DNA of 41,753 bases. Source: a virus. Location of the stretch: positions 1 to 41,753 of IMG/VR virus record IMGVR_UViG_3300042566_000210. One strand, written 5' to 3'. Numbering within the stretch: position 1 is the first letter of the stretch; each line of letters begins with the position of its first letter. Of this stretch, positions 33,201-40,698 are shown piece after piece. The position numbers and the translations under genes are program-made. The notes beneath the pieces are model-generated. The model made no database searches, was not told the DNA's origin, and saw only the letters and a list, made by a program, of their open reading frames with translations.

Positions 33201-33319
33201 ATGGTCTCAAGGTCAGTGTAGACCTTATGAGCCGGAAATTTGTAGCCTTCTTTGAACAAGGCCAGATAGTGGATGCCGTGCTCTGGGAGTATGGCTTTGA
33301 GAAACTCAAGGGTGTCCAT
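30293..33319 (-). CDS. Primase-helicase (AEP primase + DUF927-like ATPase)
   Basis: 1008 residues. The N-terminal third looks like an archaeo-eukaryotic-type primase: FWVDVDCG at 94-101 gives the hhhDhD motif (D97, D99), followed by SGNGIHAYW and DPTRTADFSSILRPAGSINR. A Cys cluster (CESFQSCNPDGCNGC) near residue 345 may bind zinc. The C-terminal part contains a P-loop GGKSGRGKTTA with K609 and downstream VLVDELTGMD (Walker B) and a sensor-like YITGN, in the manner of DUF927 helicases. It would prime and unwind DNA for phage replication. A likely ribosome binding site (GAGAGG) precedes its ATG. Last gene of the leftward unit. Confidence 0.88.
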   Translation of the reverse strand: MDTLEFLKAILPEHGIHYLALFKEGYKFPAHKVYTDLETMADAIEGMAGSKQLSVYHACATYKKAVIELDELDKNGNNKRKYRIPENWDKARSFWVDVDCGQEKFDKGQGYLTKKDAAVAMAKFAKDVGIPRPMLVDSGNGIHAYWPLTKDIGPELWRKIATVLKSTLAHCKVIADPTRTADFSSILRPAGSINRKNGDAKAVKVLATCEVIDPKEFATPLFAFAKEHDVKLIREAPKKQYQPTDLNSDLTAHLPQYPEIPVDANAVADKCAQMAKFRGTGSAGNYDHWRCAIGITKYTTGGLEIAHSWSSNANDYDEAGTNVRYETWSTGPTKCESFQSCNPDGCNGCQFKGKVTTPLQLGRVIPEPAESVEETVSEEGVATETAIPALPHSYQWNSGLLSRMLPDKEGVLQAFPFCENLFYPTTRIRGEDGTFRYGIRLHLPDKRVRDFEISGESVASPTDLLRAMARYELTKSNHKNAGEHMAAYLLDQLQALKRNITETNTLTAFGYKDDNKSFLIGETLYEADGSERTVLVGGNAKERVATFKNSRGSLEGYAKALNFMYNRPGAVHWQYTVCAGWGSLLSHHCEDLYKGLILALQGGKSGRGKTTACHAALAAFGNPEKLTLNSKDGFTTNALWATLGVFNNIPVLVDELTGMDSAVFSDVAYGVSNGQDKVRLVSKNGGVVFAKSSEWRLNVYITGNRDFYGLLAANQANSQAEAVRLIQLNVDRYDALMLVKRSDYPKTEEGEDAWRAASAMVAAENIKKMTANSGHAGVAMVQYILANREEVHKDMQLMLNKFTEVLSDPKYRFYRAHSACTIVIAKIARKLGIMQFDLKEMYKFTVNLLRDLAESVDENNTVSSEDAFQRMVSVLSSRIIVTTECRDRRDGRGPETPRNRVNGPIAGRYILGTQHSKEMAGRLILSQKEVREWCMANRMDYHSMLNSLQEAGALLSHGEKFVVTRGTDCTSMQTRCIIVDTNKMHAEVNAPVLSLVSNQFDGDAVGSV

Positions 33320-33373
33320 TGCTCGCCCTCTCGGCTGTTGTATTTACGCAACTCATGACTGCTCCAGAAAAGG

Positions 33374-33394
33374 AAAAAGCCCGCAGGCGGGCTT
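33374..33394 (-). terminator. Leftward terminator between SSB and primase genes
   Basis: On the minus strand AAGCCCGC and GCGGGCTT form an eight-base stem with a minimal loop, followed by TTTTT. It should partly terminate the SSB transcript before the primase gene. Confidence 0.85.
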
Positions 33395-33403
33395 GGAGAT
33401 CGA

Positions 33404-33448
33404 GGGCCAGTGTACTTTAACCGCATCAAAAAAGATACGCACTGGCCC
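33404..33448. repeat. Inverted repeat directly after the SSB stop
   Basis: GGGCCAGTG and CACTGGCCC form a perfect nine-base inverted repeat around a 27-base centre that contains an A6/T6 tract. It sits nine bases after the SSB stop on the minus strand and just before the terminator at 33374. It may be a second terminator, an mRNA stability element or a protein site. Confidence 0.6.
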
Positions 33449-33456
33449 CCTGTTTA

Positions 33457-34404
33457 TCAGTCGTCGAAGCTGATACCGTCCAGATCGAGGTCGAGGTCGT
33501 CCTCAACAGGGGCTGGCTTTGGAGCGGGCTTTGCAGCTGCCTTGGGCTTGGCCACTGGTGCGGGGGCTGGAGCTTCTTCCGCTGCGACTTCTTCCTTGGC
33601 TGCAGGAGCTGGCTTGGCCGCAGGGGCTGGAGCATCCTCAGGCACCTCGGTGTCTTCGGCGGGAGGAGCTGCTTCGACGGCATTGAAGCTGGCACCCAAG
33701 ATGTTGGCCACGATGTCAGACTCAACGGTCTCTTGGACTTCTGCGTATGCAGCGTCGTCGAGGAAGCCGACAGGCTTGAACGTCAACTTGGGGGACTCAG
33801 CGTCCATGTCGAAGGCAACCTTGGTGACAACCATGTTGTACGCCACGCCACGCTTGGCCAGTGTCTGACCGTACTCACCCAACGCACGGATGGATGCAGG
33901 TGGCACACGCAGCAGCATGGGGTCGTTCAACAGACCGGCGGCGGCCACAGCCATACGCACGGTGTCGTTACAGGCCTTGCCCTTGGAATTACCCTTCTCA
34001 GTGATGCGCGAGCCCCACTGGTTGTGTGGGCAGGTAGCGCACTTCTTGGCCTGAGGTGTCTTGGCGTCGCCAGCTGGGGTGATGCCGTCACCGGAGTAGC
34101 AGTCAGGCTTCTGGCCTTCGCTCTGCTCAGGGTTGTAGCCCTTGAGGTAGAACACCTTGCTGGTGCCCTTGTTGGCCTTGAGCAACACAACGTCCAAGCT
34201 GGTCGCGGCGCTGTCAGGGTCTTTGGGGTTACGCAGAACTTCGCGCTCGCCGTCACGCACCACGGCAAAGACTTTGCCCTTGATGGAGATTGCAGGGAAG
34301 CCACCGCCAGCGTGGCTGGTCAGGTCGGAGTTCAGGGATGCGACGTCAACTTGCTTGAGGTACGCGGGCAGCTTGCTGCCGGAATCGAATGGAATGATGT
34401 TCAT
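33457..34404 (-). CDS. Single-stranded DNA-binding protein (phage SSB-like)
   Basis: 315 residues. The N-terminal 230 residues form an OB-fold-like domain with four Cys residues (C102, C122, C125, C145) that could bind zinc (KKCATCPHNQWGS). A long Ala/Pro/Lys-rich linker follows, and it ends with a strongly acidic tip (DDLDLDLDGISFDD), the hallmark of SSBs that recruit replication partners. It protects single-stranded DNA at phage forks. Placed with helicase, primase and polymerase genes. The ribosome binding site is weak. Confidence 0.8.
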   Translation of the reverse strand: MNIIPFDSGSKLPAYLKQVDVASLNSDLTSHAGGGFPAISIKGKVFAVVRDGEREVLRNPKDPDSAATSLDVVLLKANKGTSKVFYLKGYNPEQSEGQKPDCYSGDGITPAGDAKTPQAKKCATCPHNQWGSRITEKGNSKGKACNDTVRMAVAAAGLLNDPMLLRVPPASIRALGEYGQTLAKRGVAYNMVVTKVAFDMDAESPKLTFKPVGFLDDAAYAEVQETVESDIVANILGASFNAVEAAPPAEDTEVPEDAPAPAAKPAPAAKEEVAAEEAPAPAPVAKPKAAAKPAPKPAPVEDDLDLDLDGISFDD

Positions 34405-34431
34405 GATACTTAGGTGGTTGGGGTTGAGAGT

Positions 34432-34815
34432 TTAAGCGCTACGGCGGACATTGACTACACGCTCGGTCCGGACATTCACTCCGGGGGGCAAGTCGTCATG
34501 GATTGAGCGGAACTGCTCGACTGCGGTCTTGGAGACACGAGCCTCAAGCAAACTCCACTCTTCGTTGGCCTTCACGTAATCCATGAAGACCTCACGATCG
34601 GCGATACTGGCAGTGCTGCGTGTGGTGGCATACGCAGTACCGAACTCGGTTTTCACAGAGTCCATGCCAGTTTTGTTGAATACGTCCAGAAGTTTGGCTT
34701 CCAGCTTTTCCATATTCTCGTTAAGGGGCGCAATGCTGGCGTCAAAGTCAGCCTTCATGGCTGCTTTTTTGTCGCGCATCTTGATGTACATCTCTACGGC
34801 TTCTGACAGTTTCAT
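34432..34815 (-). CDS. Coiled-coil protein, Gp157-like
   Basis: 127 residues behind AAAGGAACC. The N-terminal half is a long helix (MKLSEAVEMYIKMRDKKAAM and on), followed by KTEFGTAYATTRSTASIADR and a second helical part. This order, helix then a small beta module with a Lys-Thr-Phe-Gly start, resembles the Gp157 family found next to phage SSB and recombination genes. Probably a replication or recombination helper. Moderately certain only. Confidence 0.65.
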   Translation of the reverse strand: MKLSEAVEMYIKMRDKKAAMKADFDASIAPLNENMEKLEAKLLDVFNKTGMDSVKTEFGTAYATTRSTASIADREVFMDYVKANEEWSLLEARVSKTAVEQFRSIHDDLPPGVNVRTERVVNVRRSA

Positions 34816-34831
34816 TGTGGTTCCTTTGTGG

Positions 34832-36403
34832 TTAATCTTTGATCTGCTCTTTCATCATGTCCAGCAACAGGCCTTGCATTGACTGCTTGTCCTGAAGCCG
34901 CTTGTAGACCCGACGCTCAACGTCAGTGCCTGCAATGTGGACGATCACCGTGGTTCTCGTCTGGCCGGGCCTGCGTACTCGCGCACAGGCCTGCTCGTAG
35001 GTTTCATTCGAGTGGACAGGCGCGTACCAAATAATGGTCGTCGCCGCCGTAAGGGTCAGTCCATGGCTCATAGCTGCTGCGTTGGCCACCAGAACTCGGG
35101 GTTCGTCATTGCGTTGGAACTCACCGAATATCCGGTCACGTTCGCTCTTGCTTGTGCCGCCATGTACCGTTTCTACCGCCCAGTCCTTACGCAGTTCTGA
35201 CGCCACGCTTTCAAGGGCCCCGGTCAGTGGCACGAACACGATGACTTTGCCCTCGGACTCTTCGATGATCTCCTTGACCACGTCGAGGCGCGGCTTGGAC
35301 GGGATGACGACTTCTTCGCCGTTTGTCCCGTAGGCGACACCACACGCGATCTGGATCAGCTTGTTGGCCTTGACCGCTTCGTTGACCGCAAGAATCTGAC
35401 CGCCTTGGTAGTCCGTCGCCAGCTTGGACAGCATGTCCTTGTAGGCTTTGGCTTGCTCAGGAGTTAGTGCAACCTCACGGGTAATGAAGGTCTGCTCGGG
35501 CAAGTCAGTGCAGTCATCCAGCGAGAACCGAATGGCCGGTTGCATCATCTGGTAGATGGTGTCGTTGGCGTCCTGTCGTGGTGCCCACTTGAACTGAGTC
35601 AGCTGGCGCATGACCTTGTCGCGGAACGCACTGAAATACTTCGGCACGTTCTGGTTGTCGGGTGTGACCAGCTTGCATTGAGCCCACGCATCTGTTGGCG
35701 CGTTAGGTGTTGGCGATCCGGTCATACCCCACACGCGGCGGGCGGCCTGCTTGTTGCAGATTTCGTTCAGTATCTTCCATCGGTCAGTGCCGGAGTTGCG
35801 GGCCAGAGCCAGCTCGTCCACCACGATCAGATCAATGTCAGGGCGCTTGGCCAGCTCGGCCTTGATGGATGCCAGCCCGTCGATGTTGATGATATAGACG
35901 TCAACGTCCTGCTTGAGCAGTTTGTTGCGCCGCTCACGTGTCCCATGCAGCACGACAGCATCGAGGTGCGAGAACGTGTTGAACACTGAGTCAGCCCATG
36001 TGCGCTCCATGGTGGACAGCGGACAGACCACGAGCATCTTCTTGACCTGCTTGGTGCGGCGCAGGTAGTCGTAGGCCCACAGCGCGCTGTTGGTCTTGCC
36101 GGTGCCCATGCCGTTGAGGCAGAACGCACGACTGTTCATGGACAGGAACGATGCCGTCTCACGCTGAGCATCAAAGGGTTCGTGGCGTCCGCTGACCTTG
36201 GGCCAGTCGTAGTGCATAGGCATGGGGTCAGGAACCTCAAAGCCTAAGTTGCGAAGTACCCGAGTTTCGTCGGGCCTGTGCGGCACTGCCACCAGTGTCG
36301 CTCCGTTGTGTGTGACCAGTTTGGCAGTCGGGATAACCGTGGTCACCCGACTTGGATTTTTGAGGCGTAGGACAACCGCCTTCTTTTCTTTGTGGATCAG
36401 CAT
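34832..36403 (-). CDS. SNF2-type DEAD-like helicase
   Basis: 523 residues with the superfamily 2 motifs in order: Q-like FDAQRETASFL, motif I GMGTGKT (K103), motif Ia CPLSTMERTW, motif II VVDELALARN (DELA in place of DEAH), motif III GMTGSPTPN, and C-terminal motifs with KVIVFVPLTGALESVA, VANAAAMSHGLTLTAA and QACARVRRPGQTRTT. Small phage SNF2-like helicases are thought to remodel or unwind DNA at forks or recombination sites. The start overlaps the stop of the gene before it, with no separate ribosome binding site, so its translation is coupled. Confidence 0.92.
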   Translation of the reverse strand: MLIHKEKKAVVLRLKNPSRVTTVIPTAKLVTHNGATLVAVPHRPDETRVLRNLGFEVPDPMPMHYDWPKVSGRHEPFDAQRETASFLSMNSRAFCLNGMGTGKTNSALWAYDYLRRTKQVKKMLVVCPLSTMERTWADSVFNTFSHLDAVVLHGTRERRNKLLKQDVDVYIINIDGLASIKAELAKRPDIDLIVVDELALARNSGTDRWKILNEICNKQAARRVWGMTGSPTPNAPTDAWAQCKLVTPDNQNVPKYFSAFRDKVMRQLTQFKWAPRQDANDTIYQMMQPAIRFSLDDCTDLPEQTFITREVALTPEQAKAYKDMLSKLATDYQGGQILAVNEAVKANKLIQIACGVAYGTNGEEVVIPSKPRLDVVKEIIEESEGKVIVFVPLTGALESVASELRKDWAVETVHGGTSKSERDRIFGEFQRNDEPRVLVANAAAMSHGLTLTAATTIIWYAPVHSNETYEQACARVRRPGQTRTTVIVHIAGTDVERRVYKRLQDKQSMQGLLLDMMKEQIKD

Positions 36404-36624
36404 GTGAGTTTCATTGCAGCCAGCGCGGCTATGACTCCTTCGTCGGTTTGTTCAAATGGCATGGAATGCTGTACACCGTCTTTTGTGATCCACTGGACGT
36501 TTACAACGTCCCACAGGTGATCTCTTATCAGTCGGCAGTGAGTTACCCCTTTGGGTAGGTCTACACCGAAAAATTTATAGCCTTCCAACCACACACCTTC
36601 ACTTATCCGGGTTGTAAGAGCCAC
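36397..36624 (-). CDS. Small hypothetical protein, 75 residues
   Basis: GTG at 36624 is preferred, because GGAGGA lies seven bases before it. An in-frame ATG at 36642 overlaps the previous gene more and has a poorer site. The product is a small alpha/beta protein (LEGYKFFGVDLPKGVTHCRL, then DVVNVQWITKDGVQHSMPFE). It ends seven bases inside the helicase gene, to which it is coupled. No family is recognised. Confidence 0.6.
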   Translation of the reverse strand: MALTTRISEGVWLEGYKFFGVDLPKGVTHCRLIRDHLWDVVNVQWITKDGVQHSMPFEQTDEGVIAALAAMKLTC

Positions 36625-36865
36625 TGCCTTTCCTCCATCCACGGTTGGTTGCTCGGTCTTGAACAGTTACGTTGGACTTGTGGTTGCCGCCGCCATTCTC
36701 GAGGGACTTCTTGTGGGCGACGTCCTTGCCATCACCGACTCGGGCCTTGCCATCCTTGATGGCTTCGCGCCGGGCTGCGTTGTTCTTCACGCGCTTGGCC
36801 ACTTCTTCAGGGCGAGCGTTGTAGGCTTTCTGGTATTCAAGTTTGCGCGGTGTCGACTTGGGCAT
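36599..36865 (-). CDS. Small HNH-like protein, probably degenerate
   Basis: 88 residues. A very basic helical N-terminus (MPKSTPRKLEYQKAYNARPE, then repeated Arg/Lys) precedes DGKDVAHKKSLENGGGNHKS and an Asn-containing end. This matches small phage HNH proteins with a DH(K) motif, but the expected Asp-His is Ala-His here, so catalysis may be lost. It could still bind DNA. It overlaps the nuclease gene by 29 bases. Confidence 0.65.
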   Translation of the reverse strand: MPKSTPRKLEYQKAYNARPEEVAKRVKNNAARREAIKDGKARVGDGKDVAHKKSLENGGGNHKSNVTVQDRATNRGWRKGSGSYNPDK

Positions 36866-37181
36866 TTGATCTCTCCATTTTTAAGTAGACGTCAATTGAA
36901 TTGAACAGGGTTTTCATGTCATCAGGATTGTCCACTACCCAAACAAAGCCTTCAGCTTTTTGTATGGCTTCGATGACTCGATCTTGGTTGGGCGTGGTGT
37001 TCGCTCGCTTGCCCGGAGCCTTGGTTTCGATGGCCACGAACAATCCACGGTAGCAGCAGATGATGTCCGGGATGCCTACCTGCCCCATGCCGTTGGACAC
37101 GGGCATAAAGAACCAAGCACCGATGGACTTGAGGTATTTCTTGCAAGCGTCTTTGACCTTTGCTTCTGGGGTACTAGCCAT
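36837..37181 (-). CDS. VRR-NUC domain nuclease
   Basis: 114 residues with the PD-(D/E)xK core of VRR-NUC enzymes: E6, then GIPDIICCYRGLFVAIETKA with D39, E52 and K54, followed by a C-terminal Gln and helix. VRR-NUC proteins act on branched or 5'-flap DNA and are frequent in phages. The start lies behind GGGAGGAAGA and overlaps the stop of the RecB-like nuclease by eight bases, so the two nucleases are made together. Confidence 0.92.
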   Translation of the reverse strand: MASTPEAKVKDACKKYLKSIGAWFFMPVSNGMGQVGIPDIICCYRGLFVAIETKAPGKRANTTPNQDRVIEAIQKAEGFVWVVDNPDDMKTLFNSIDVYLKMERSNAQVDTAQT

Positions 37182-37830
37182 TCTTCCTCCCGTTGAATTC
37201 GCAGCTCAATACAGCACAATAATTTTTGCACAGACCTGACGTCTTTGCTGGCCAGCGATCACGTTCGTATGCTGACTCCAGCTTGTTCACGCGGGGTACA
37301 AAGTTCTGCCAGATGATCGGCACATCAGTGCGTTCACGCGGCTTCCAGTCAATCTTCTTTTCCTTGAGCCAGATGAAGCCCGTTGTAACTTTGTTGACCT
37401 CTGGGTGGTGGGCAAACACGTAGTTGGCGTAGAGGTCAAGCTGTTCGGTTGGCTTGCGCTTGCCGGTCTTGTAGTCTGCAACGACGGCCTTGTCACCGTG
37501 GATAACAACCAAGTCGGCGATGCCCCTTGTCCATGCGCCTTTCCATGCCGTTGGCTGGAAGTTGCGGTCGAGAGCGTAGGCCTGTTCACACAGCTTTGCA
37601 CCGGGTAGCTTGGCCAGCTTGTATGCCAACGTCTGCCATTGCTCCATGCCCTCTGGGAGCATGACGCCGTCTTTGACGAACTCTTCAAACGCAGTGTGGA
37701 CTTTGGTGCCCCACTCTGTGTGGACTGTAGGCGGCTCGATGATGTCGCGCTTGACCTTCAGGTGGTAGAACTTGCGGGGGCAAGTCTCGAACGTATCTAA
37801 TTGCGAGTACGTCCATGCGGGGTTTGCCAT
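37174..37830 (-). CDS. RecB/Cas4-like PD-(D/E)xK exonuclease
   Basis: 218 residues. It begins with WTYSQLDTFETCPRKF, the usual entry to RecB-family nucleases with C17. H45 in GTKVHTAFEEF, then D106 in GIADLV and D119-x-K121 in ADYKTGK give the catalytic residues. The C-terminus has C201, C205 and C210 (LCKNYCAVLSCEF), which with C17 make the four-Cys set for a 4Fe-4S cluster as in Cas4 and AddB. A likely role in DNA end processing or recombination. The start has a GGAG site and its own promoter and leader hairpin upstream. Confidence 0.92.
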   Translation of the reverse strand: MANPAWTYSQLDTFETCPRKFYHLKVKRDIIEPPTVHTEWGTKVHTAFEEFVKDGVMLPEGMEQWQTLAYKLAKLPGAKLCEQAYALDRNFQPTAWKGAWTRGIADLVVIHGDKAVVADYKTGKRKPTEQLDLYANYVFAHHPEVNKVTTGFIWLKEKKIDWKPRERTDVPIIWQNFVPRVNKLESAYERDRWPAKTSGLCKNYCAVLSCEFNGRKNG

Positions 37831-37849
37831 GTTGCTCCAATGCGGTTGC

Positions 37850-37880
37850 GCCCCCGAGGCATCATTTGATGGTCGGGGGC
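37850..37880 (-). promoter_or_regulatory. Hairpin in the 5' leader of the nuclease mRNA
   Basis: GCCCCCGA and TCGGGGGC form an eight-base stem, and an inner CATCA / TGATG stem stacks on top. It lies just after the predicted start of the leftward transcript and 19 bases before the nuclease ATG. It may protect the 5' end or regulate translation. On the plus strand it is followed by TTTG, which would be a weak terminator for antisense transcription. Confidence 0.6.
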
Positions 37881-37896
37881 TTTGTTCTGAACCTCT

Positions 37897-37924
37897 ATGG
37901 TAACAGCTTGGTGAGTGCTGTCAA
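37897..37924 (-). promoter_or_regulatory. Sigma70-type promoter for the nuclease-helicase unit
   Basis: On the minus strand TTGACA (37924-37919, perfect) is followed after 16 bases by TACCAT (37902-37897, four of six). The -35 box overlaps the stop codon of the HNH gene. Start of transcription is expected near 37890. Confidence 0.6.
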
Positions 37925-38418
37925 CACAAACACGTTCGACCTTTAAAAATATCGCAAACTCTTTGTTCGGATATGTTGAACTCAGCGGCAAGTGAGCGCC
38001 CGGACTCACCAGACCGACGTCGTTTTGCTATTTCTAGCGCCTGCGCAGCAGTTAATTTTTGTGTGCCGCCCCTGCCTTTATGGATCATGTCCACAACATT
38101 TTGTTGGTGCGTACCCCACGACAGGTTGCTGAGCTCGTTATTGCGCTTGTCGTCGTCCCTGTGCATCGCCACACAGCCTTGCGGTTTCTCAGAGACAAAG
38201 CACGTCAGAACTAGATCAGCAACAGAACAGTCAACTCGTGGGTTCGAGCTAAATCTTACTTTTGCCGTCTGCCCTCCGCGCCTTCGCTCACCGGTCATCA
38301 TCGGCGTAAGAATTTTGCCAGTAGTTTTGTTGCGTACTTGCCCTAGTTGCGACACTTCGTACCGAGAAGAAAAGCTACCCGGTACTGATTTCCACTGAGC
38401 TTTACTTGCATTGTCCAT
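37921..38418 (-). CDS. HNH homing endonuclease with NUMOD4 domain
   Basis: 165 residues. The N-terminus is a NUMOD4 motif (WKSVPGSFSSRYEVSQLGQV). The HNH core shows VAMHRDDDKRNNELSNLSWG, and the C-terminus a helix-turn-helix-like region (LTAAQALEIAKRRRSGESGR, then SLAAEFNISEQRVCDIF). This is the classic build of a free-standing homing endonuclease. The start at 38418 lies 17 bases inside the 3' end of the DNA polymerase gene, behind TAGGAG. The AT content and codon style are less like its neighbours, suggesting mobile insertion next to the polymerase. Confidence 0.93.
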   Translation of the reverse strand: MDNASKAQWKSVPGSFSSRYEVSQLGQVRNKTTGKILTPMMTGERRRGGQTAKVRFSSNPRVDCSVADLVLTCFVSEKPQGCVAMHRDDDKRNNELSNLSWGTHQQNVVDMIHKGRGGTQKLTAAQALEIAKRRRSGESGRSLAAEFNISEQRVCDIFKGRTCLC

Positions 38419-40363
38419 ACGAGTCTCCTATATCACCCTCAGACCACGTCACCAACTCGGGCCACCACGACACGCCGCGCCGCATGATTCCTTGCAGGTG
38501 ATCCAGATGCTCCTGTGCGGAACGCTCCGGGACGATGAAAACCAGCTCGTCATGGACCGCCAGTGATGGGCGCAGGCCGGTGTCCTTAAAGAACCGAACA
38601 CCATGCTCAGCAATGACGTCTCGTGCAAGGGCTTGCACCAAGTTCTCAACACCCTTCCCGGCGTAGATGCGAGCACGTGAGCGGCCATTGCCGTACCACC
38701 ATTCGGACTTGCCGTTGTCGATCTCTTTGACCAGCGACGGGTAGTGGATGCGACGACCGGATGGCAGGCGCACGGCCTCATGTTCGACTTGGCACATACC
38801 CCACGGGTCGATTGATGCCGATATGCCTTGGCGGATGTTGGTCAGGTTGTTCTGGAATTGACGCCAGCCGTTGACGATCTCACCGTGGGCATCGCGGTAC
38901 TTGTTCACCACGCTGGTTGACTCGTCCAATGTCAGGTCGATGCCGCCCATGAGCTTGGCAACCTTTTGGAACGTAGCGCCACCCGCACCGAAGCCAAGTC
39001 CCAAATGTGCAACCTTGCCAACCTGACGTTGGTTCTTGTCGACTTCTGCCTCTGTAATGTTGTACAGGTCGTGCGCAGCAAAGTACTTGTACAGGTCAGC
39101 CTTATCTGGGCTGGCTTCAAATAGCTCCATCGCATAGGGGACTCTCCACAGAAACATGTTGACGCGCAACTCAATGCCGGACAAGTCAGCAACGATCACC
39201 TTGTGGCCCTTGGGTGCCTTCAGCGACATGCGCAGGGCGTCGGATGGCTTGGGCTTCTTGGGGTCGATGCGTGGCAGGTTCTGCATGTTGTACTGCTCAC
39301 CGGACCAGCGGCCAGTGGTGTCAGCACCAGCGTACTTGAGCGGCACAGGAATCTTGCCGTCGCAGGCATCAGCGGCACGCAGGAACGCTTGCAACCGTGT
39401 CTCCAACAGCGTGGACTTGACTTCCAGACGCACACGAGCAGCAGTGGCGATGATCGGGTCTTCGTGTTCTTGCAACTTGATGAAGCCGGAGTCGGTCTTG
39501 GCCAGTGCAGGCACCATCTTTTGCGGGTTGGTGGGCGATACTTTCATGGGAACTTCCACCCCACGAGAGCGCAGCAACTCGCCAAACTTGGCTGAACTTG
39601 CCATGGTCATGCGGACGTATTCTTCAGGGTCGGTTGGGTCGCCTTCTAGCTTACGAGCCACGGACTCAGCTTGCGTAAACAGCAAGTCGTACAGGTCGTT
39701 CAGGGCCTTGGCCTTCTCCGCCTTGACGTCTTCCAGTGCCTTGTCCACCATCGCGTAGTTGAGCAAGAACTTGGGCTCGACCAGCATGCGCGTTGTCATG
39801 TCGATCTGCAGCAACTCAGACTTGGGGAAGTCCGGGACCAGCTTCCTGAAGATGGCAGCGCACAGGTCAGTGTCGACTTTGTTGTAGTCCTCCATCTGAG
39901 CCAGCTCGTCTTCACTGAAGTCGCACAGGTGTTTGCCCTTGGTGTTCGTGGCTTCGAGGTCCAGCTTCGCGCCGACGTCGAGTTCGACAGCCAGCTTCTT
40001 GAGGGACACGCCGGTCAGGAACTTGCCGCTCACCTTGGTGCCCGTCTTGGAATACTTGGAGCGTGCCATGGCCGCAGTGCAGCCGTACATCTTGGGGTTC
40101 ACACCCATGCGCCATGCAAGGATCATCGAGTCAAAGCCCGACATGTTGTGGCCAATGGCCATGGCATCAGACCAGTCGAGGGACTGGAGATGCTCTCTGA
40201 TATTCTGCTCGCCGAACAGAACGTACGTGGGGGAGTTGCCCACCTTGATGGCCACCGAGATGATCTCAGTGTCCGGGTGTGTGACGTACTCCGTCGGGGA
40301 CATTCTTGTGAGCGTATGTGTTGTGCTCCAGAACGTCTCGAAGTCGATGTAGATGGGTGTCAT
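38402..40363 (-). CDS. Family A DNA polymerase with 3'-5' exonuclease
   Basis: 653 residues. The exonuclease domain starts with IDFETFW (D7, E9) and has GHNMSGFDSMIL and YNKVDTDLC. The polymerase domain carries motif A VIVADLSGIELR with D393, motif B around QRQVGKVAHLGLGFG (R446, K450) and motif C AVHDELVFIVP with H604 and D605. This is the phage replicative enzyme. It lies next to primase-helicase, SSB and nuclease genes as expected. The start is coupled to the MazG gene by TGATG. It lacks the 5'-3' exonuclease domain of bacterial Pol I. Confidence 0.97.
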   Translation of the reverse strand: MTPIYIDFETFWSTTHTLTRMSPTEYVTHPDTEIISVAIKVGNSPTYVLFGEQNIREHLQSLDWSDAMAIGHNMSGFDSMILAWRMGVNPKMYGCTAAMARSKYSKTGTKVSGKFLTGVSLKKLAVELDVGAKLDLEATNTKGKHLCDFSEDELAQMEDYNKVDTDLCAAIFRKLVPDFPKSELLQIDMTTRMLVEPKFLLNYAMVDKALEDVKAEKAKALNDLYDLLFTQAESVARKLEGDPTDPEEYVRMTMASSAKFGELLRSRGVEVPMKVSPTNPQKMVPALAKTDSGFIKLQEHEDPIIATAARVRLEVKSTLLETRLQAFLRAADACDGKIPVPLKYAGADTTGRWSGEQYNMQNLPRIDPKKPKPSDALRMSLKAPKGHKVIVADLSGIELRVNMFLWRVPYAMELFEASPDKADLYKYFAAHDLYNITEAEVDKNQRQVGKVAHLGLGFGAGGATFQKVAKLMGGIDLTLDESTSVVNKYRDAHGEIVNGWRQFQNNLTNIRQGISASIDPWGMCQVEHEAVRLPSGRRIHYPSLVKEIDNGKSEWWYGNGRSRARIYAGKGVENLVQALARDVIAEHGVRFFKDTGLRPSLAVHDELVFIVPERSAQEHLDHLQGIMRRGVSWWPELVTWSEGDIGDSYGQCK

Positions 40364-40698
40364 CAGACAGCCTTGTCCTTTCGTTCAGCGGCCAGTTCGT
40401 CGGTGTATTTTTCCGGGTATCTCGCCTTGAGCTTTTCGAGGTTTTGCTGAGCGACTTCGGACATGGTCGCGTTCAGGGCTCTGCAGCCCAAGGCCACGTA
40501 CCACAGCAGGTCACCGAGTTCTTCGATTGCGTTCTCACGGTCGAGCTCACGCCCATAGACTTGGTTTTTCTTCACGCAGTCAGCGAACTCACCGGCTTCC
40601 CCGGCAACGCCGTAAGCGGCGTGCATGAGGTCGTCTTGCGGCTCCATTGGTTTTGCGGTGCGCATGGCGCGCAGTTGGTAGATGTCAAAGTCAATCAT
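40363..40698 (-). CDS. MazG-like nucleotide pyrophosphohydrolase
   Basis: 111 residues with the MazG metal-binding pattern E34-x-x-E37 in GEAGEFAD and E60-x-x-D63 in ENAIEELGDLLWYV. Such enzymes hydrolyse (d)NTPs to monophosphates, and may cut (p)ppGpp or clean nucleotide pools during infection. Coupled to the polymerase gene and, at its start, to the previous gene by TGATG overlaps. Length and motif agree with small phage MazG proteins. Confidence 0.9.
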   Translation of the reverse strand: MIDFDIYQLRAMRTAKPMEPQDDLMHAAYGVAGEAGEFADCVKKNQVYGRELDRENAIEELGDLLWYVALGCRALNATMSEVAQQNLEKLKARYPEKYTDELAAERKDKAV

